Shown here piece by piece: positions 27,627 through 37,003 of a DNA stretch of 64,000 nucleotides; the stretch's first letter is position 1; each line of letters opens with the position of its first letter. This DNA comes from Acinetobacter sp. WCHAc010034 (GTDB lineage: Bacteria > Pseudomonadota > Gammaproteobacteria > Pseudomonadales > Moraxellaceae). The position numbers and the translations under genes were made by a program. Below the pieces are notes generated by a model. That model had not been told where the DNA came from and made no database searches. It saw nothing but the letters and a program-made list of their open reading frames with translations. Location of the stretch: positions 124,001 to 188,000 of the forward strand of contig NZ_CP032279.1 of the NCBI RefSeq assembly GCF_001696615.3, given 5' to 3'.

Positions 27627-28295
27627 ATGACTGAGATTGCGCGCCAAACCTTAAGCCTGCCGAAAGGCCACAATAAACTGCTGCTGCATTCCTGCTGCGC
27701 GCCCTGTTCCGGCGAAGTGATGGAAGCCTTAATTCATTCCGGCATCGACTTTTCCATCTTTTTCTATAATCCGAATATCCATCCAGTCAAAGAGTATCTG
27801 ATCCGTAAGGAGGAAAATATCCGCTTTGCCGAAAAGCATAATATTCCCTTTATTGACTGCGACTACGACACAGACAACTGGTTTGAGCGCGCCAAAGGCA
27901 TGGAAAATGAGCCGGAAAAAGGCATCCGCTGCACCATGTGTTTTGACATGCGCTTTGAGCGCACGGCGCTGTATGCTCATGAACACGGCTTCAGCTTAAT
28001 CAGCAGCTCATTGGGCATTTCCCGCTGGAAAGACATGAAGCAGATTAACGGCTGCGGCCTGCGGGCAGCAGCGCCCTATCCGGGCATTCAGTACTGGGAC
28101 TACAACTGGCGCAAAAGCGGCGGTGCGCACCGCATGATTGAAATCAGCAAGCGGGAGGAATTTTACCAGCAGGAATACTGCGGCTGCGTCTATTCGCTGC
28201 GCGACACCAACCGCTGGCGCATGGGCAATGGGCGTGACCGGATTAAGCTCGGGGTGAAGTTCTATTCCAATGCAATGGATGAAGACCTGTCCTAG
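27627..28295 (+). CDS. queH: Epoxyqueuosine reductase QueH
   Basis: 222-aa QueH (former DUF208) protein, which reduces epoxyqueuosine to queuosine in tRNA wobble-base modification. The cysteine motifs that hold the iron-sulfur cluster and metal site are all present: [15 protein letters not shown] near 21-35, [14 protein letters not shown] near 108-120, and a C-terminal [11 protein letters not shown]. The [16 protein letters not shown] segment is also typical. It starts at the ATG at 27627 (AGAG upstream) as a single gene, convergent with plsB. QueH replaces the unrelated QueG in many bacteria. Confidence 0.94.
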   Translation: MTEIARQTLSLPKGHNKLLLHSCCAPCSGEVMEALIHSGIDFSIFFYNPNIHPVKEYLIRKEENIRFAEKHNIPFIDCDYDTDNWFERAKGMENEPEKGIRCTMCFDMRFERTALYAHEHGFSLISSSLGISRWKDMKQINGCGLRAAAPYPGIQYWDYNWRKSGGAHRMIEISKREEFYQQEYCGCVYSLRDTNRWRMGNGRDRIKLGVKFYSNAMDEDLS

Positions 28296-28385
28296 AACAG
28301 GCCAACTTTTATGATCTGCCTAAAGTTCTGTTTGCTGCGCGGCGGAAAAGCCGGCAGATGGCGCATACGCACTTGAATAAAGCGC

Positions 28386-28417
28386 TAAGCCTGCTGCCAT
28401 TTATAGCAGCAGGCTTA
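28386..28417. terminator. Hairpin between convergent queH and plsB
   Basis: TAAGCCTGCTGC (28386-28397) and GCAGCAGGCTTA (28406-28417) form a perfect 12-bp stem with an 8-nt loop, flanked by AGCGCT on both sides. There is no clear T-tract, so termination efficiency is uncertain; the convergent position suggests a two-way terminator. Confidence 0.5.
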
Positions 28418-28427
28418 AATTAAAGCG

Positions 28428-30599
28428 CTATACCGCCTTTAAGTTCAGCGCATACAGATCTGCAAAAGCCGACAGAAGCTTCAAATGCTCATCCGCAGCA
28501 GTCACATGAATGTGCTGATCCTGAAGCTGCACCGTCTGCTCCGCTTCAAAATAGGCAAGCGCGCGGTCAATTTCTGCAGGCAGCTCCGCTTCCGGCCATT
28601 TTAAGAAGAACTGCTTTTTAAGCTCCGGATACGCCTGCAGAACCTGCGCTTTCAGCTCAGCAGCGTCAACTTCAGCATTGCCCTCCGCCAGCTGCGCTTT
28701 CAGCAGCTGCGCAATCAAGGCCGCTAAAATAAAGGTATGCAGGATGTTATTGCTGAAGTATTTGAGCAAAGCGTCCTGCGTTTCACAGACTTTTACCCAG
28801 CGCTCATTATCATGTTCAACAAATTCAATTTGCTTCAGCTTTATGGCGTATTGAATAATTTCATGATTGGACAAGTCCGTGATCTGCATGCGCGCGTCAT
28901 AGCGGTGCTGCTTAAGGAAGCTGCGGAACTGCTCCAGGCGCTGCAGCACATCACGTTCCGCCAGCGAATGAGTTGGCGCATTCAGCAGCACCAGTGAAAT
29001 CAGGCTGACCGGGTTAATCACCACGGCTTTATTGATATTTTCCAGAATATCTTCCGCCGCGGCGTTGACAGTTTCCTTGACGGCAGCCGGCAATTCCTCA
29101 TGCAGCCCGACATGCTTCGGTGCATGGTTTTTCTTGAGCAGCTCATCCAGAAATACCGGCTCGCCGAAGTTGACATGCACCTTGCCAAAGACTTTTTCAA
29201 TTTTCTGAATGGATTTCAGCAGGCCGAATAAGGATTCCGCCTGCTTCTTCTGACCGCCCAGCTCTTTGATATAGGAAGCGCCTTCCAAGAGTTTTTCATA
29301 GCCGAAATAAGTCGGAATAAAGGCAATCGGCTTGCTGTCGCCGCGCAAATGGCTCTGAATGGTCATGGCCAGCATGCCTTTTTTCGCCGGCAGCAGCAGG
29401 CCGGTGCGCGAGCGCCCGCCCTCAACAAAGTATTCCAAAGGCGTATTGCGGCTGAGCAGGCTGTGCACATATTCCTTGAATACCGCCGTGTACAGGGCAT
29501 TGCCGCTGAAGCTGCGGCGGATAAAGTACGCCCCTGCGCCGCGCATGATCTGCCCGACTGCCGGCAGGTTCAGGTTAATGCCGGCTGCAATATGCGGCAC
29601 CATCAGCCCGCGCCGGTGGATCACAAAGGACAGCAGCAGGTAGTCAATATGGCTGCGGTGGCACGGCGTATAAACCAGCTCATAATCTTTGGACAGTTCG
29701 CGCACCATGTCAAAATTATGCACGGCAATGCCGTCATACAGCTGCGTCCACAGCTTGGTTAAGGCAATGTCGGCAAAGCGGATGGTTGAATAGGAAAAGT
29801 CTGAAACAATTTCATCCAGATAGCTTTTCGCCAGATTTTCCGCTTCGCTGATGCTGATTTTTTTATGGATGCTCTCGGTTAAAATCGCCTCTTTCACCGC
29901 ATCGGTCATCATCAGCTTGTTAATGACGTTGCGCCGGTCTGACAAGTCCGGCCCTAAAATCGCTTCTTTGTACTGGTTGAATAAGGTATTCAGCTCGGTG
30001 ACGACATAGTGCGCCGGAGAAAAGTTCGGCGTGAGTTCCGTTGCGGTCTGAATCAGCTGGCGCAGCGAAACCGCCTGATGAAACTCAATGAAGTTTTCGC
30101 GGCCGTACAGCGTAATGTTTAAGGCCTGCTTGATGCCCGTCGGCTTGGTCCATGCATCCGCCATCAGCGCCTTATACCAGCTGTCTTCATTTTCCGGCGC
30201 GCGCCCCCACAGCACAGTCACCGGCACCAGCAGCACATCGGCCTCAGGATGCCTTAATAAATGCTCCACCAGGCGGATCAGCTTGTCCGGATAAAACGAT
30301 GAAGCATTTTTTTTGCTGGCTTCAAGGGTCAGGAAAGAATCATCCTCCTGATAATCGCCAAAGCTTAAAGGCGCAAAAGCCGAGCTTAAATGGCGCTTTT
30401 CCGTTTCATTGTCAATCAGAACTTTATTTGAGGTTGAGTCATCCTGAATGACGTAGCAGATAGGATGCCGCTCAGGGTTTTCAATATTTAACTTGCTTTC
30501 CAGAACCTGCGTGTCGCCCAAAACCTGCGGGCTGACAATTTTATCTAAAACTTTCTTTGTGAATTTTCTGTAAAAATTTTGATAAGCATTCGTTGCCAT
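28428..30599 (-). CDS. plsB: Glycerol-3-phosphate 1-O-acyltransferase PlsB
   Basis: 723-aa member of the PlsB family, shorter than the roughly 800-aa E. coli enzyme. The acyltransferase blocks are intact: block I CHRSHIDYLLLSF (His/Asp pair at residues 314 and 319), block II AYFIRRSFSGNALY, block III FVEGGRSRTGLLLPAKKGML (about 391-410), and block IV IAFIPTYFGYEKLLEGASY. It acylates sn-1 of glycerol-3-phosphate at the inner membrane, the first step of phospholipid synthesis. Single gene on the minus strand, starting at 30599. Confidence 0.92.
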   Translation of the reverse strand: MATNAYQNFYRKFTKKVLDKIVSPQVLGDTQVLESKLNIENPERHPICYVIQDDSTSNKVLIDNETEKRHLSSAFAPLSFGDYQEDDSFLTLEASKKNASSFYPDKLIRLVEHLLRHPEADVLLVPVTVLWGRAPENEDSWYKALMADAWTKPTGIKQALNITLYGRENFIEFHQAVSLRQLIQTATELTPNFSPAHYVVTELNTLFNQYKEAILGPDLSDRRNVINKLMMTDAVKEAILTESIHKKISISEAENLAKSYLDEIVSDFSYSTIRFADIALTKLWTQLYDGIAVHNFDMVRELSKDYELVYTPCHRSHIDYLLLSFVIHRRGLMVPHIAAGINLNLPAVGQIMRGAGAYFIRRSFSGNALYTAVFKEYVHSLLSRNTPLEYFVEGGRSRTGLLLPAKKGMLAMTIQSHLRGDSKPIAFIPTYFGYEKLLEGASYIKELGGQKKQAESLFGLLKSIQKIEKVFGKVHVNFGEPVFLDELLKKNHAPKHVGLHEELPAAVKETVNAAAEDILENINKAVVINPVSLISLVLLNAPTHSLAERDVLQRLEQFRSFLKQHRYDARMQITDLSNHEIIQYAIKLKQIEFVEHDNERWVKVCETQDALLKYFSNNILHTFILAALIAQLLKAQLAEGNAEVDAAELKAQVLQAYPELKKQFFLKWPEAELPAEIDRALAYFEAEQTVQLQDQHIHVTAADEHLKLLSAFADLYALNLKAV

Positions 30600-30750
30600 G
30601 TGTCTCTCAACAGTTTTTCTATACAGATATTATGATCGAAATAATACCCGCAGTTGAAGCTGAATGGGAGATAAATTATTTATCCATATATTTTTTGTCC
30701 GGCCTACAGTCTGGCGCATGCAGGCCTTTGCGGCTTGTCTGAAGCTGGGC

Positions 30751-31638
30751 TTAGGCCCAAATCACCATAATGGCGGCGGTGACCACCAGCAGCAGCCCCC
30801 AGTGATCGGAACGGGCCAGTTTTTCTTTAAAGAAATAGGCGGAAATCAGCAGGCTGAATAAAATTTCGATTTGGCCCAAGGTTTTCACAATCGCCACAGA
30901 CTGCATGCTCATGGCGGTAAACCAGCCCAAGGAAGCCATAAAGCTGCAGACGCTGACCCTGAAGGTCAGGCCAATCCGGCGCCACATGGCCTGCAGGGTT
31001 TTGCGGCTGAAAATCAGCAGGTACAGCAGCATGGTTATGCACTGAAACGCAATCACGCACAGCAGCACCCATGCCGCCCGGTGCAGAAACGGCAAATGGG
31101 TTAATTCCAGGCTGGCTTCCCGCACCAGCAGTGAGGTAATGGCAAAGCTGAGTCCGCTGCCGATGCCAATCGCCAAGGTCGGCAGCGACAGCTGCTGCTG
31201 CGGGCCGCCTTTGCTTAATAAAAACACGGCAGCGCCGCCAATGGCGACTCCGGCCCAGCCAAGGAACGTTAAATGCTCCTGCAGCAGCATTACGCCAATC
31301 AGCGCGGCTAAAATCGCTTCGCTTTTCGCCAGCCCTACGCCAACCGCGTAGTTTTTCTGCTTGAACAGCAGCACCATCAGAATGGTGGCTAAAATCTGGC
31401 TTGAACCGGCAATCACCACATACAGCCAGAACCTGTCCGTAAACTGCACTTTTACAGGAATATCCTGCTGATAATACAGCCATGTGATGTACAGCTGCGC
31501 AAACGGCAGAGCAAAAAGAAAGCGCGCCAGCGTCACGCCGTAGACATCGACTGTGGCGCTCAGCTGTTTCTGAAATGCATTGCGCCATGACTGCATGAAG
31601 GCCGCCATGAGCGTAAAAAGAATCCAGCTTGAGAACAT
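30751..31638 (-). CDS. EamA/DMT-family transporter
   Basis: 295-aa membrane protein with about ten hydrophobic helices arranged as two EamA repeats. The second repeat ends SVAIVKTLGQIEILFSLLIS, then AYFFKEKLARSDHWGLLLVV, a typical DMT C-terminal half. Substrate unknown; members of this superfamily export amino acids, drugs or nucleotide metabolites. It starts at the ATG at 31638 and stands alone between plsB and the acyl-CoA ligase gene, all on the minus strand. Confidence 0.85.
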   Translation of the reverse strand: MFSSWILFTLMAAFMQSWRNAFQKQLSATVDVYGVTLARFLFALPFAQLYITWLYYQQDIPVKVQFTDRFWLYVVIAGSSQILATILMVLLFKQKNYAVGVGLAKSEAILAALIGVMLLQEHLTFLGWAGVAIGGAAVFLLSKGGPQQQLSLPTLAIGIGSGLSFAITSLLVREASLELTHLPFLHRAAWVLLCVIAFQCITMLLYLLIFSRKTLQAMWRRIGLTFRVSVCSFMASLGWFTAMSMQSVAIVKTLGQIEILFSLLISAYFFKEKLARSDHWGLLLVVTAAIMVIWA

Positions 31639-31811
31639 GGCCTACCCGAAAACCGCAGATGATGAGATGCTTAATCTACGCTTTTTATTCAGATTTTTCG
31701 AGCAGATTAGGCGGTTTAAGGCATCTTAATCGTTATGCTTCAGCCAAGCATTTTTTATGAATGTGCAAATGAGCCTTAAAGCCCCGCGCTGCGCAATTGC
31801 CTGCCTCCAGT

Positions 31812-31845
31812 AAAAAAGGCCAATTCAGAATTTGAACCGGCCTTT
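31812..31845 (-). terminator. Rho-independent terminator after the acyl-CoA ligase gene
   Basis: On the minus strand AAAGGCCGGTTCA pairs with TGAATTGGCCTTT (13 bp, two G-U pairs) around AATTC and is followed by T-rich sequence (six Ts in total at the end of the arm). It lies 32 bp past the stop at 31877. Confidence 0.8.
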
Positions 31846-31876
31846 GCTTGCATACCTGAATTTATAGCTTTCAGCT

Positions 31877-33499
31877 TTACAGCAGCGCATTGCCGTACAG
31901 CTCGCGCAGGTCTTTTTTCAGCATTTTTCCGGTGCCGCTGAGCGGAATGCTGTCGACAAAAATCACCTTGTCCGGAATCTGCCATTTCGCGATTTTATCG
32001 GCATAGTAGTCTAAAATTTCAGCATCAGACAGGTCGGCTTCAGGCTTCTTCACCGCAATCAGCACCGGGCGCTCATCCCATTTCGGATGCGCCGCGGCGA
32101 TGACCGCAGCCATTGCGATTTTAGGATGCCCCATGGCTAAATTTTCCAGCTCAACCGAGGAAATCCATTCACCGCCGGACTTGATCAGGTCTTTGGAGCG
32201 GTCACTGATTTTTAAGAAGCCGTCTTCATTCAAGGTGGCAATGTCGCCAGTGTCAAACCAGCCGTCAGCGGTTAAGGCGGACTCCGCTTTGCCAAAATAA
32301 TTGCTGATGATCCAATGGCCCTTGATTTGCAAATTGCCTGAAGTCCGGCCATCGCGCTCCAGCTCATGCGTGCCTTTTTCCGCATCGGTGATGCGCAGGT
32401 CAACGCCAAATGGCGGGCGGCCTTGCGACAGGCGGATCTGCAGCTGTTCTGCATCCGATAGATGCTGATGCTTGGCTTTGAACTGGCAGGCGGAGCCGAG
32501 CGGGCTGGTTTCCGTCATGCCCCAGGCATGAATGGTTTCACAGTCAAACTGTTCCTTAAAGGCTTTCAGCATGGCGGGCGGACAGGCAGAACCGCCAACC
32601 ACATTGCGCTTCAAGCTTTCAAGCTTCGAGCCGGACTGCTGCGCTGCGTTAATCAGCCCCTGCCAGATGGTCGGCACGCCTAAAGCCACCGATACTTTGA
32701 AGGCGTCAATCATATTCGCCAGACTGGCGCCGTCCAGCCCCGGCCCCGGCAGCACCAAGGTGCAGCCGGTCATCGCCGCGGCATACGGCGTGCCCCATGC
32801 ATTGACATGGAACATCGGCACAACCGGCAGCATGATATCGCGCGCGGAAACATTCAGTGAATCCGGCAGGCAGATGGCATAGCTGTGCAAAACGGTTGAA
32901 CGGTGGCTGTACAGCACGCCCTTGGGATGGCCGGTTGTGCCTGAGGTGTAGCATAGAGAGCTGGCTGTCTGTTCATCAAATACTGGCCATTCAAAAGCCG
33001 CCGGCTGCTGCGCAATCAGCTCATCGTAAAATTGAACGTCCGGCAGCTGTTCCGCAACGGAGGCATCCGGCGCATCCAGGCAAATATAATGCTCAACGCT
33101 TTTCAGCATGGGCTTCACGGCTTTAATCAGCGGCAAAAAGGTTTTATCAAACAGCAGCGCTTTATCGGCCGCATCATTGATAATAAACACCAGCTGTTCC
33201 GGGAATAAGCGCGGGTTGATGGTGTGGCAGACCATGCCGCTGCCGGAAATCGCGTACCATGACTCCAGATGGCGGTGGTTATTCCATGCAATGGTTGCAA
33301 TGCGGTCGCCGAACTGCGCGCCTAAGGCCTGCAAGGCATTGGCAAAGCGCTTGCTGTTTTCATGCACTTTGCCCCACGTGGTTTCGGTGATGCTTAAATC
33401 GGTATTTTTGGAAATCACCGGACTGTCTGCGTGATAGCGTCCCGCGTGTTCAATCATGCTGCTGATTAATAAAGGCTGAAACATCATATTGCCAAGCAT
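31877..33499 (-). CDS. Acyl-CoA ligase (long-chain / DmdB-like family)
   Basis: 540-aa ANL-family ligase. P-loop YTSGTTGHPKGVLYSHRS near residues 181-198; the HAWGMTETSPLGS motif near 345; GWFDTGDIATLNEDGFLKI and SDRSKDLIKSGGEWISS near 415-445; C-terminal lysine in PLSGTGKMLKKDLRE. This subfamily contains enzymes annotated as long-chain fatty-acid or 3-(methylthio)propionate CoA ligases; the sequence alone does not settle the chain length. AAGGAG precedes the ATG at 33499. It is not the closest relative of the ligase at 2229. Confidence 0.87.
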   Translation of the reverse strand: MLGNMMFQPLLISSMIEHAGRYHADSPVISKNTDLSITETTWGKVHENSKRFANALQALGAQFGDRIATIAWNNHRHLESWYAISGSGMVCHTINPRLFPEQLVFIINDAADKALLFDKTFLPLIKAVKPMLKSVEHYICLDAPDASVAEQLPDVQFYDELIAQQPAAFEWPVFDEQTASSLCYTSGTTGHPKGVLYSHRSTVLHSYAICLPDSLNVSARDIMLPVVPMFHVNAWGTPYAAAMTGCTLVLPGPGLDGASLANMIDAFKVSVALGVPTIWQGLINAAQQSGSKLESLKRNVVGGSACPPAMLKAFKEQFDCETIHAWGMTETSPLGSACQFKAKHQHLSDAEQLQIRLSQGRPPFGVDLRITDAEKGTHELERDGRTSGNLQIKGHWIISNYFGKAESALTADGWFDTGDIATLNEDGFLKISDRSKDLIKSGGEWISSVELENLAMGHPKIAMAAVIAAAHPKWDERPVLIAVKKPEADLSDAEILDYYADKIAKWQIPDKVIFVDSIPLSGTGKMLKKDLRELYGNALL

Positions 33500-33719
33500 C
33501 CTGTACTCCTTATGCTTTTTCTTCCATTCTTTTCAGCCAAACTGGCCATGTTCTCTGTCATTTTGTTATTGCGGATGTATAAAGCTGCATACATCAATGC
33601 TGTGTATCTGTTTTAACCTAGAACGGAGGCTTTTTCTACTGTTTTATTCAGCGCCAAAGCCACGCCTGCTGTCTGCGGCAAGGCTGGAAATACTTTCAAA
33701 AGGACAAAATTCGCGGTGC

Positions 33720-33751
33720 AAAAAAAACCGCTTAGCGCGCATGCTAAGCGG
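33720..33751 (-). terminator. Strong terminator after the 53-aa membrane protein gene
   Basis: On the minus strand CCGCTTAGC and GCTAAGCGG (33728-33736 and 33743-33751 on the plus strand) form a perfect 9-bp stem with a 6-nt loop, followed by eight Ts. It sits 40 bp beyond the stop of the small gene at 33792-33953, which supports that gene being real. Confidence 0.88.
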
Positions 33752-33791
33752 CAAAAAAAAGCGCGGCTGCAGCCATGCCGGACGGCGGCGT

Positions 33792-33953
33792 TCAGCCCAT
33801 ATTTATTTTGTCTGCATTGATGGCGACAATTACGCCAATGCAGAACAGTCCTGCATATAAGGCAAACCACAAGAGCATGTTTTTAAAAGCTTTATCAGAA
33901 AGGCTGCTGTCTGCGTATTTCGGGGCTTTGCTGTCCTGATTTTCCTGTTTCAT
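33792..33953 (-). CDS. Small single-pass membrane protein, 53 aa
   Basis: The minus strand from the ATG at 33953 reads 53 codons: a charged N-terminus (MKQENQDSKAPKYADSSLSD), a basic stretch, one hydrophobic helix (MLLWFALYAGLFCIGVIVAI) and a short polar tail NADKINMG. AGGTGA lies 5 bases before the ATG, and a strong terminator follows, so it is a self-contained transcription unit. It is too short for ordinary ORF thresholds. No family recognised; the topology would put the charged N-terminus in the cytoplasm. The plus-strand frame over this region (33489-33860) is a shadow. Confidence 0.7.
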   Translation of the reverse strand: MKQENQDSKAPKYADSSLSDKAFKNMLLWFALYAGLFCIGVIVAINADKINMG

Positions 33954-34140
33954 CACATTCACCTGCTGGCTTTTAGGAGTCTGTGTTTATTATCTGAAAG
34001 GCATAGGGCAAACAGTAGATACAGAATTTAGCTAAAAAAATATAACAGATAAGGCCTGAATTGCCATAACTGTTATAGTTTTCAAGCAAAATATATTAAT
34101 ATAGCGCAGCTTATAGATACAGCTGGAATGCGCAGCGCAT

Positions 34141-35559
34141 ATGTATAAATCTGAACTGCTGGCGCAGAATATCCGCCAGCTCATTGAAAATGGCTCATGG
34201 CAAGCGCATGAAAAGCTGCCGTCATTGCGCGAGCAGACGCAGCTGTCAGGCTACAGCCTGATTACCGTGCTGAATGCCTATCAGGAGCTGGAAGCGCAAG
34301 GCCTGCTCTACGCGAAAGGCAAATCCGGCTATTATGTGGCCGAGCGGAATAAAGCCCTGCCTGCGCATGTTCCGGAAGTCAACCTGAATACCGCGGTGCA
34401 GATCAACTCGGCGGTTTTTCATTATTTGAAGTCAATGCAGACTGACGGCATTCTGCCTTTCGGCTCAGCCTTTCCCAATCCTGAACTGCTGTATAACCAG
34501 AAATTCATGCAGCTTCTGGCGCAGCACGCCAAGCGCAAGCACAGCTATTTGAACAATGACAATATGCCGCCCGGAAATCTGGCGCTGCGCAAAATCATCG
34601 CCAACCGCTATGTGCTGCAGGGAATGCAATGCACACCGGATGACATTGTCATTACATCCGGGGCTTTGGAAGCGCTGAATCTTTCCCTGCAGGCCTTGAC
34701 CCAGCCCGGCGACTTTATCCTGCTGCAGCAAAGCGTATTTTACGGCGCATGGCAGGCCGCCGAACGCCTGGGGCTGCAGGTGATCAGCATTCCTGAACAT
34801 CCGCAGCTGGGTTTTGATATTGAATCCTTTGAACAGGCGCTCAAACAGTACCCGATTAAAGTCTGCTGGCTGATGCTGAATGCGCAGAACCCGATTGGCT
34901 TTACCGTCAGCAATGCCATTAAGCAGCGCATTGCCGGGCTGCTGCATGAATATCAGGTGCATCTGATTGAAGATGATGTCTATCAGGAGCTCAATTACGG
35001 CGGGCAAAGGCCCTTGCCGATGACTTATTTTGATCAGCACCGCCGGGTGCTGCACTGTTCATCATTTTCTAAAACGCTGGGTATGGGCACGCGCATTGGC
35101 TGGGTGCATGCCGGGCCTTTTTCAGACGCGATTCAGCATCTGCAGCTGATGAGCACGCTGTCCGCCAGCCCCCTGATTCAAAATGCGCTGGTGGATTTCT
35201 TATCGCATCATCATTATGAAAAGCATTTGCGCCATTTGCGCAAGCAGCTGGAAAAGCATAAGAAAAAGTTTCATCAATTTTTAAAGCAGCATCTGCCCGC
35301 CGGAAGTGAAATTCATTACTACAGCAGCGGCTATTTCCTTTGGCTGAAACTGCCGGATCAGTGCGACAGCTTTGCGGTGCATCAGCAGATGCTGGCCGAA
35401 AAAATCGGCGTTGCGCCCAGCCTGCTGTTCCGTCCGGAAAATATTGCGCAGAATTTTATCCGCCTGAACTGCTCTTATGAATGGAATGCGGACATTGAAA
35501 GCGCCATGCTAAAATTATGCGCGTGCATTGCGGTGCAAAGAAAAAGCCTGACCGCATAA
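34141..35559 (+). CDS. MocR-type regulator (GntR HTH fused to aminotransferase-like domain)
   Basis: 472 aa. Residues about 1-70 are a GntR winged helix (KLPSLREQTQLSGYSLITVLNAYQELEAQGLLYAKGKSGYYV). The rest is a fold-type-I PLP domain with LINAQNPIGFTV-like and EDDVYQELNYGG motifs and a PLP lysine in SSFSKTLGMGTRIGW (K311). MocR proteins sense vitamin B6 or amino-acid-like ligands and usually regulate a neighbouring operon, but here the neighbours are the small membrane gene (divergent) and the convergent benP, so the target is unclear. The stop codon lies in the loop of the terminator. Confidence 0.9.
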   Translation: MYKSELLAQNIRQLIENGSWQAHEKLPSLREQTQLSGYSLITVLNAYQELEAQGLLYAKGKSGYYVAERNKALPAHVPEVNLNTAVQINSAVFHYLKSMQTDGILPFGSAFPNPELLYNQKFMQLLAQHAKRKHSYLNNDNMPPGNLALRKIIANRYVLQGMQCTPDDIVITSGALEALNLSLQALTQPGDFILLQQSVFYGAWQAAERLGLQVISIPEHPQLGFDIESFEQALKQYPIKVCWLMLNAQNPIGFTVSNAIKQRIAGLLHEYQVHLIEDDVYQELNYGGQRPLPMTYFDQHRRVLHCSSFSKTLGMGTRIGWVHAGPFSDAIQHLQLMSTLSASPLIQNALVDFLSHHHYEKHLRHLRKQLEKHKKKFHQFLKQHLPAGSEIHYYSSGYFLWLKLPDQCDSFAVHQQMLAEKIGVAPSLLFRPENIAQNFIRLNCSYEWNADIESAMLKLCACIAVQRKSLTA

Positions 35560-35572
35560 GCGGTCAGGCTTT
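35543..35572. terminator. Bidirectional terminator between the MocR gene and benP
   Basis: AAAGCCTGACCGC and GCGGTCAGGCTTT form a 13-bp perfect stem around ATAA. The MocR stop codon TAA (35557-35559) is in the loop. On the minus strand the stem is followed by TTTTT-type sequence, serving benP, whose stop is at 35592; on the plus strand it ends TTTAAA. Confidence 0.85.
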
Positions 35573-35591
35573 AAATGGAGCTGATTAAGCG

Positions 35592-36887
35592 CTAGAAATT
35601 GTACTGCGCGACAGCGCTGATGCGGTTTTCTTCGCCGGTGGTGCTGCCGTTGACCGCCGCGCCGAATGCTTCACGCTCGCCGTAGACATATTCAAGGCCT
35701 AAGCTGACCGGCTTAACCGGGCTGTAAAATACGTTGGCCCACGCCTGCCATAAGTCTTTATTGATTTTAGTCTTATCTGCAAAGGCATTGACATAGGCGT
35801 CATTGTCATCCGCCTTCATATAGCCGTAGCCTGCCGTTCCGCGCCACTGCGGGCTGAACTGCTGGGTCAGGCCAATGGTGATCGAATCAAAGACATTAGT
35901 GGCAATAATGTCGTTATTGGCATTGGTCACGAAGCCCTGGTTGGTCCATAAGACAAAGCTGCTGTCGCCTTTGACATGATAATAGTCGGCTTTCAGCATG
36001 GTTTTATCACTGAGGTTCCATTTGGCGCCCAAACCCAGCCCCCATGCGGTTTGCGTGTCGGCATCGGTTTTTTTCTCAGTGCCCATAGCGCGCGCGCTGA
36101 CCGCCAATGTATTGGAGAACTGATGATTCAGGCGCGCCGTCAGAGCCGGCAAGCGCAGCGTGGAGCTGCTGTCTTTCGGGTCTTCGGCAGCCAGCACCAG
36201 ATTGGTTTCCGGGCTGAACTTATGGCTGTAGCGCACTTGCGGCGTGCGCTTGATGGAACCGCCGACATAACCGAAGGCGTCAATGGTTTCCGGCATATAG
36301 TCCGGCGGCGCAAAGTTAGACCAGGTTTGGCCCAGCAGCCAGCTGCCGTAGGTCAAATAGGCATGGCGGATGCGCAAGGCATCATTTGTGCCTAAAAAGT
36401 CCATTTCAATCTTGCCGCCGACATCGCCGGCCTGCGTCGCTGTTTTAAAGTCCAGGCCTAAGCGCGTGGCTGCCAGTGTTGATTTCAGCAGGTCTGAGCT
36501 GTCAGCGCTGCCGCCTAAAGGCACGGTGCTTATTTGGTTATACAGGCGCGATGCGCTGCCGCCTTTGGACTGATAGGATGCGTCCCCCCGGACATTGCCG
36601 TATAAGCTGAATTCCGCGCCGCCTTTGGTTTTCAGCGTGAGGCCCTCGGCTTTAATGGCCGGCTGCGGATTGGCTGCTGCCGCTTGCATGGCAGCGTTTG
36701 ACTGCATCTGAATGGCATTCTGCCGCTGAGCGGACTGCAGCACCATTTCCTTCAGCGCTTTCACTTCCTGACGCAATTGCGCAATTTCAGCCTCCGTGGC
36801 AGATCCAGCAAAAGTCCATGCCGGAGCAGCAAATATGCAGGCGAATGCCAGCGGTTTGATTATATAGTTCATGTGTTGAGTGTTCAT
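35592..36887 (-). CDS. benP: DcaP-type outer-membrane porin, BenP-like
   Basis: 431 aa from the ATG at 36887 (GAGGTCAGG upstream). A signal peptide (MNTQHMNYIIKPLAFACIF then AAPAWTFA) is followed by a coiled-coil segment (TEAEIAQLRQEVKALKEMVLQ), the hallmark of DcaP trimeric porins, and then a beta-barrel ending in an aromatic-terminal strand (RISAVAQYNF). It lies 116 bp downstream of benK on the same strand, the arrangement known in Acinetobacter for benzoate uptake genes. It should let benzoate or similar acids cross the outer membrane. Substrate is inferred from context. Confidence 0.85.
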   Translation of the reverse strand: MNTQHMNYIIKPLAFACIFAAPAWTFAGSATEAEIAQLRQEVKALKEMVLQSAQRQNAIQMQSNAAMQAAAANPQPAIKAEGLTLKTKGGAEFSLYGNVRGDASYQSKGGSASRLYNQISTVPLGGSADSSDLLKSTLAATRLGLDFKTATQAGDVGGKIEMDFLGTNDALRIRHAYLTYGSWLLGQTWSNFAPPDYMPETIDAFGYVGGSIKRTPQVRYSHKFSPETNLVLAAEDPKDSSSTLRLPALTARLNHQFSNTLAVSARAMGTEKKTDADTQTAWGLGLGAKWNLSDKTMLKADYYHVKGDSSFVLWTNQGFVTNANNDIIATNVFDSITIGLTQQFSPQWRGTAGYGYMKADDNDAYVNAFADKTKINKDLWQAWANVFYSPVKPVSLGLEYVYGEREAFGAAVNGSTTGEENRISAVAQYNF

Positions 36888-37003
36888 CCTGACCTCATTG
36901 CCGGGCTCGCGCCCTTTCCTTTCGCAAATTTTCAATTATTTTCGTGAATTATCCACAGTCCTTATGCGCTGCATAAGAACTGCAGGCTTATTTTAAAGTC
37001 CAT

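Noticed and set aside
33489..33860. 123-codon plus-strand frame over the ligase promoter and the small membrane gene
   Set aside because: It crosses a strong terminator and is antisense to a better-supported minus-strand gene.
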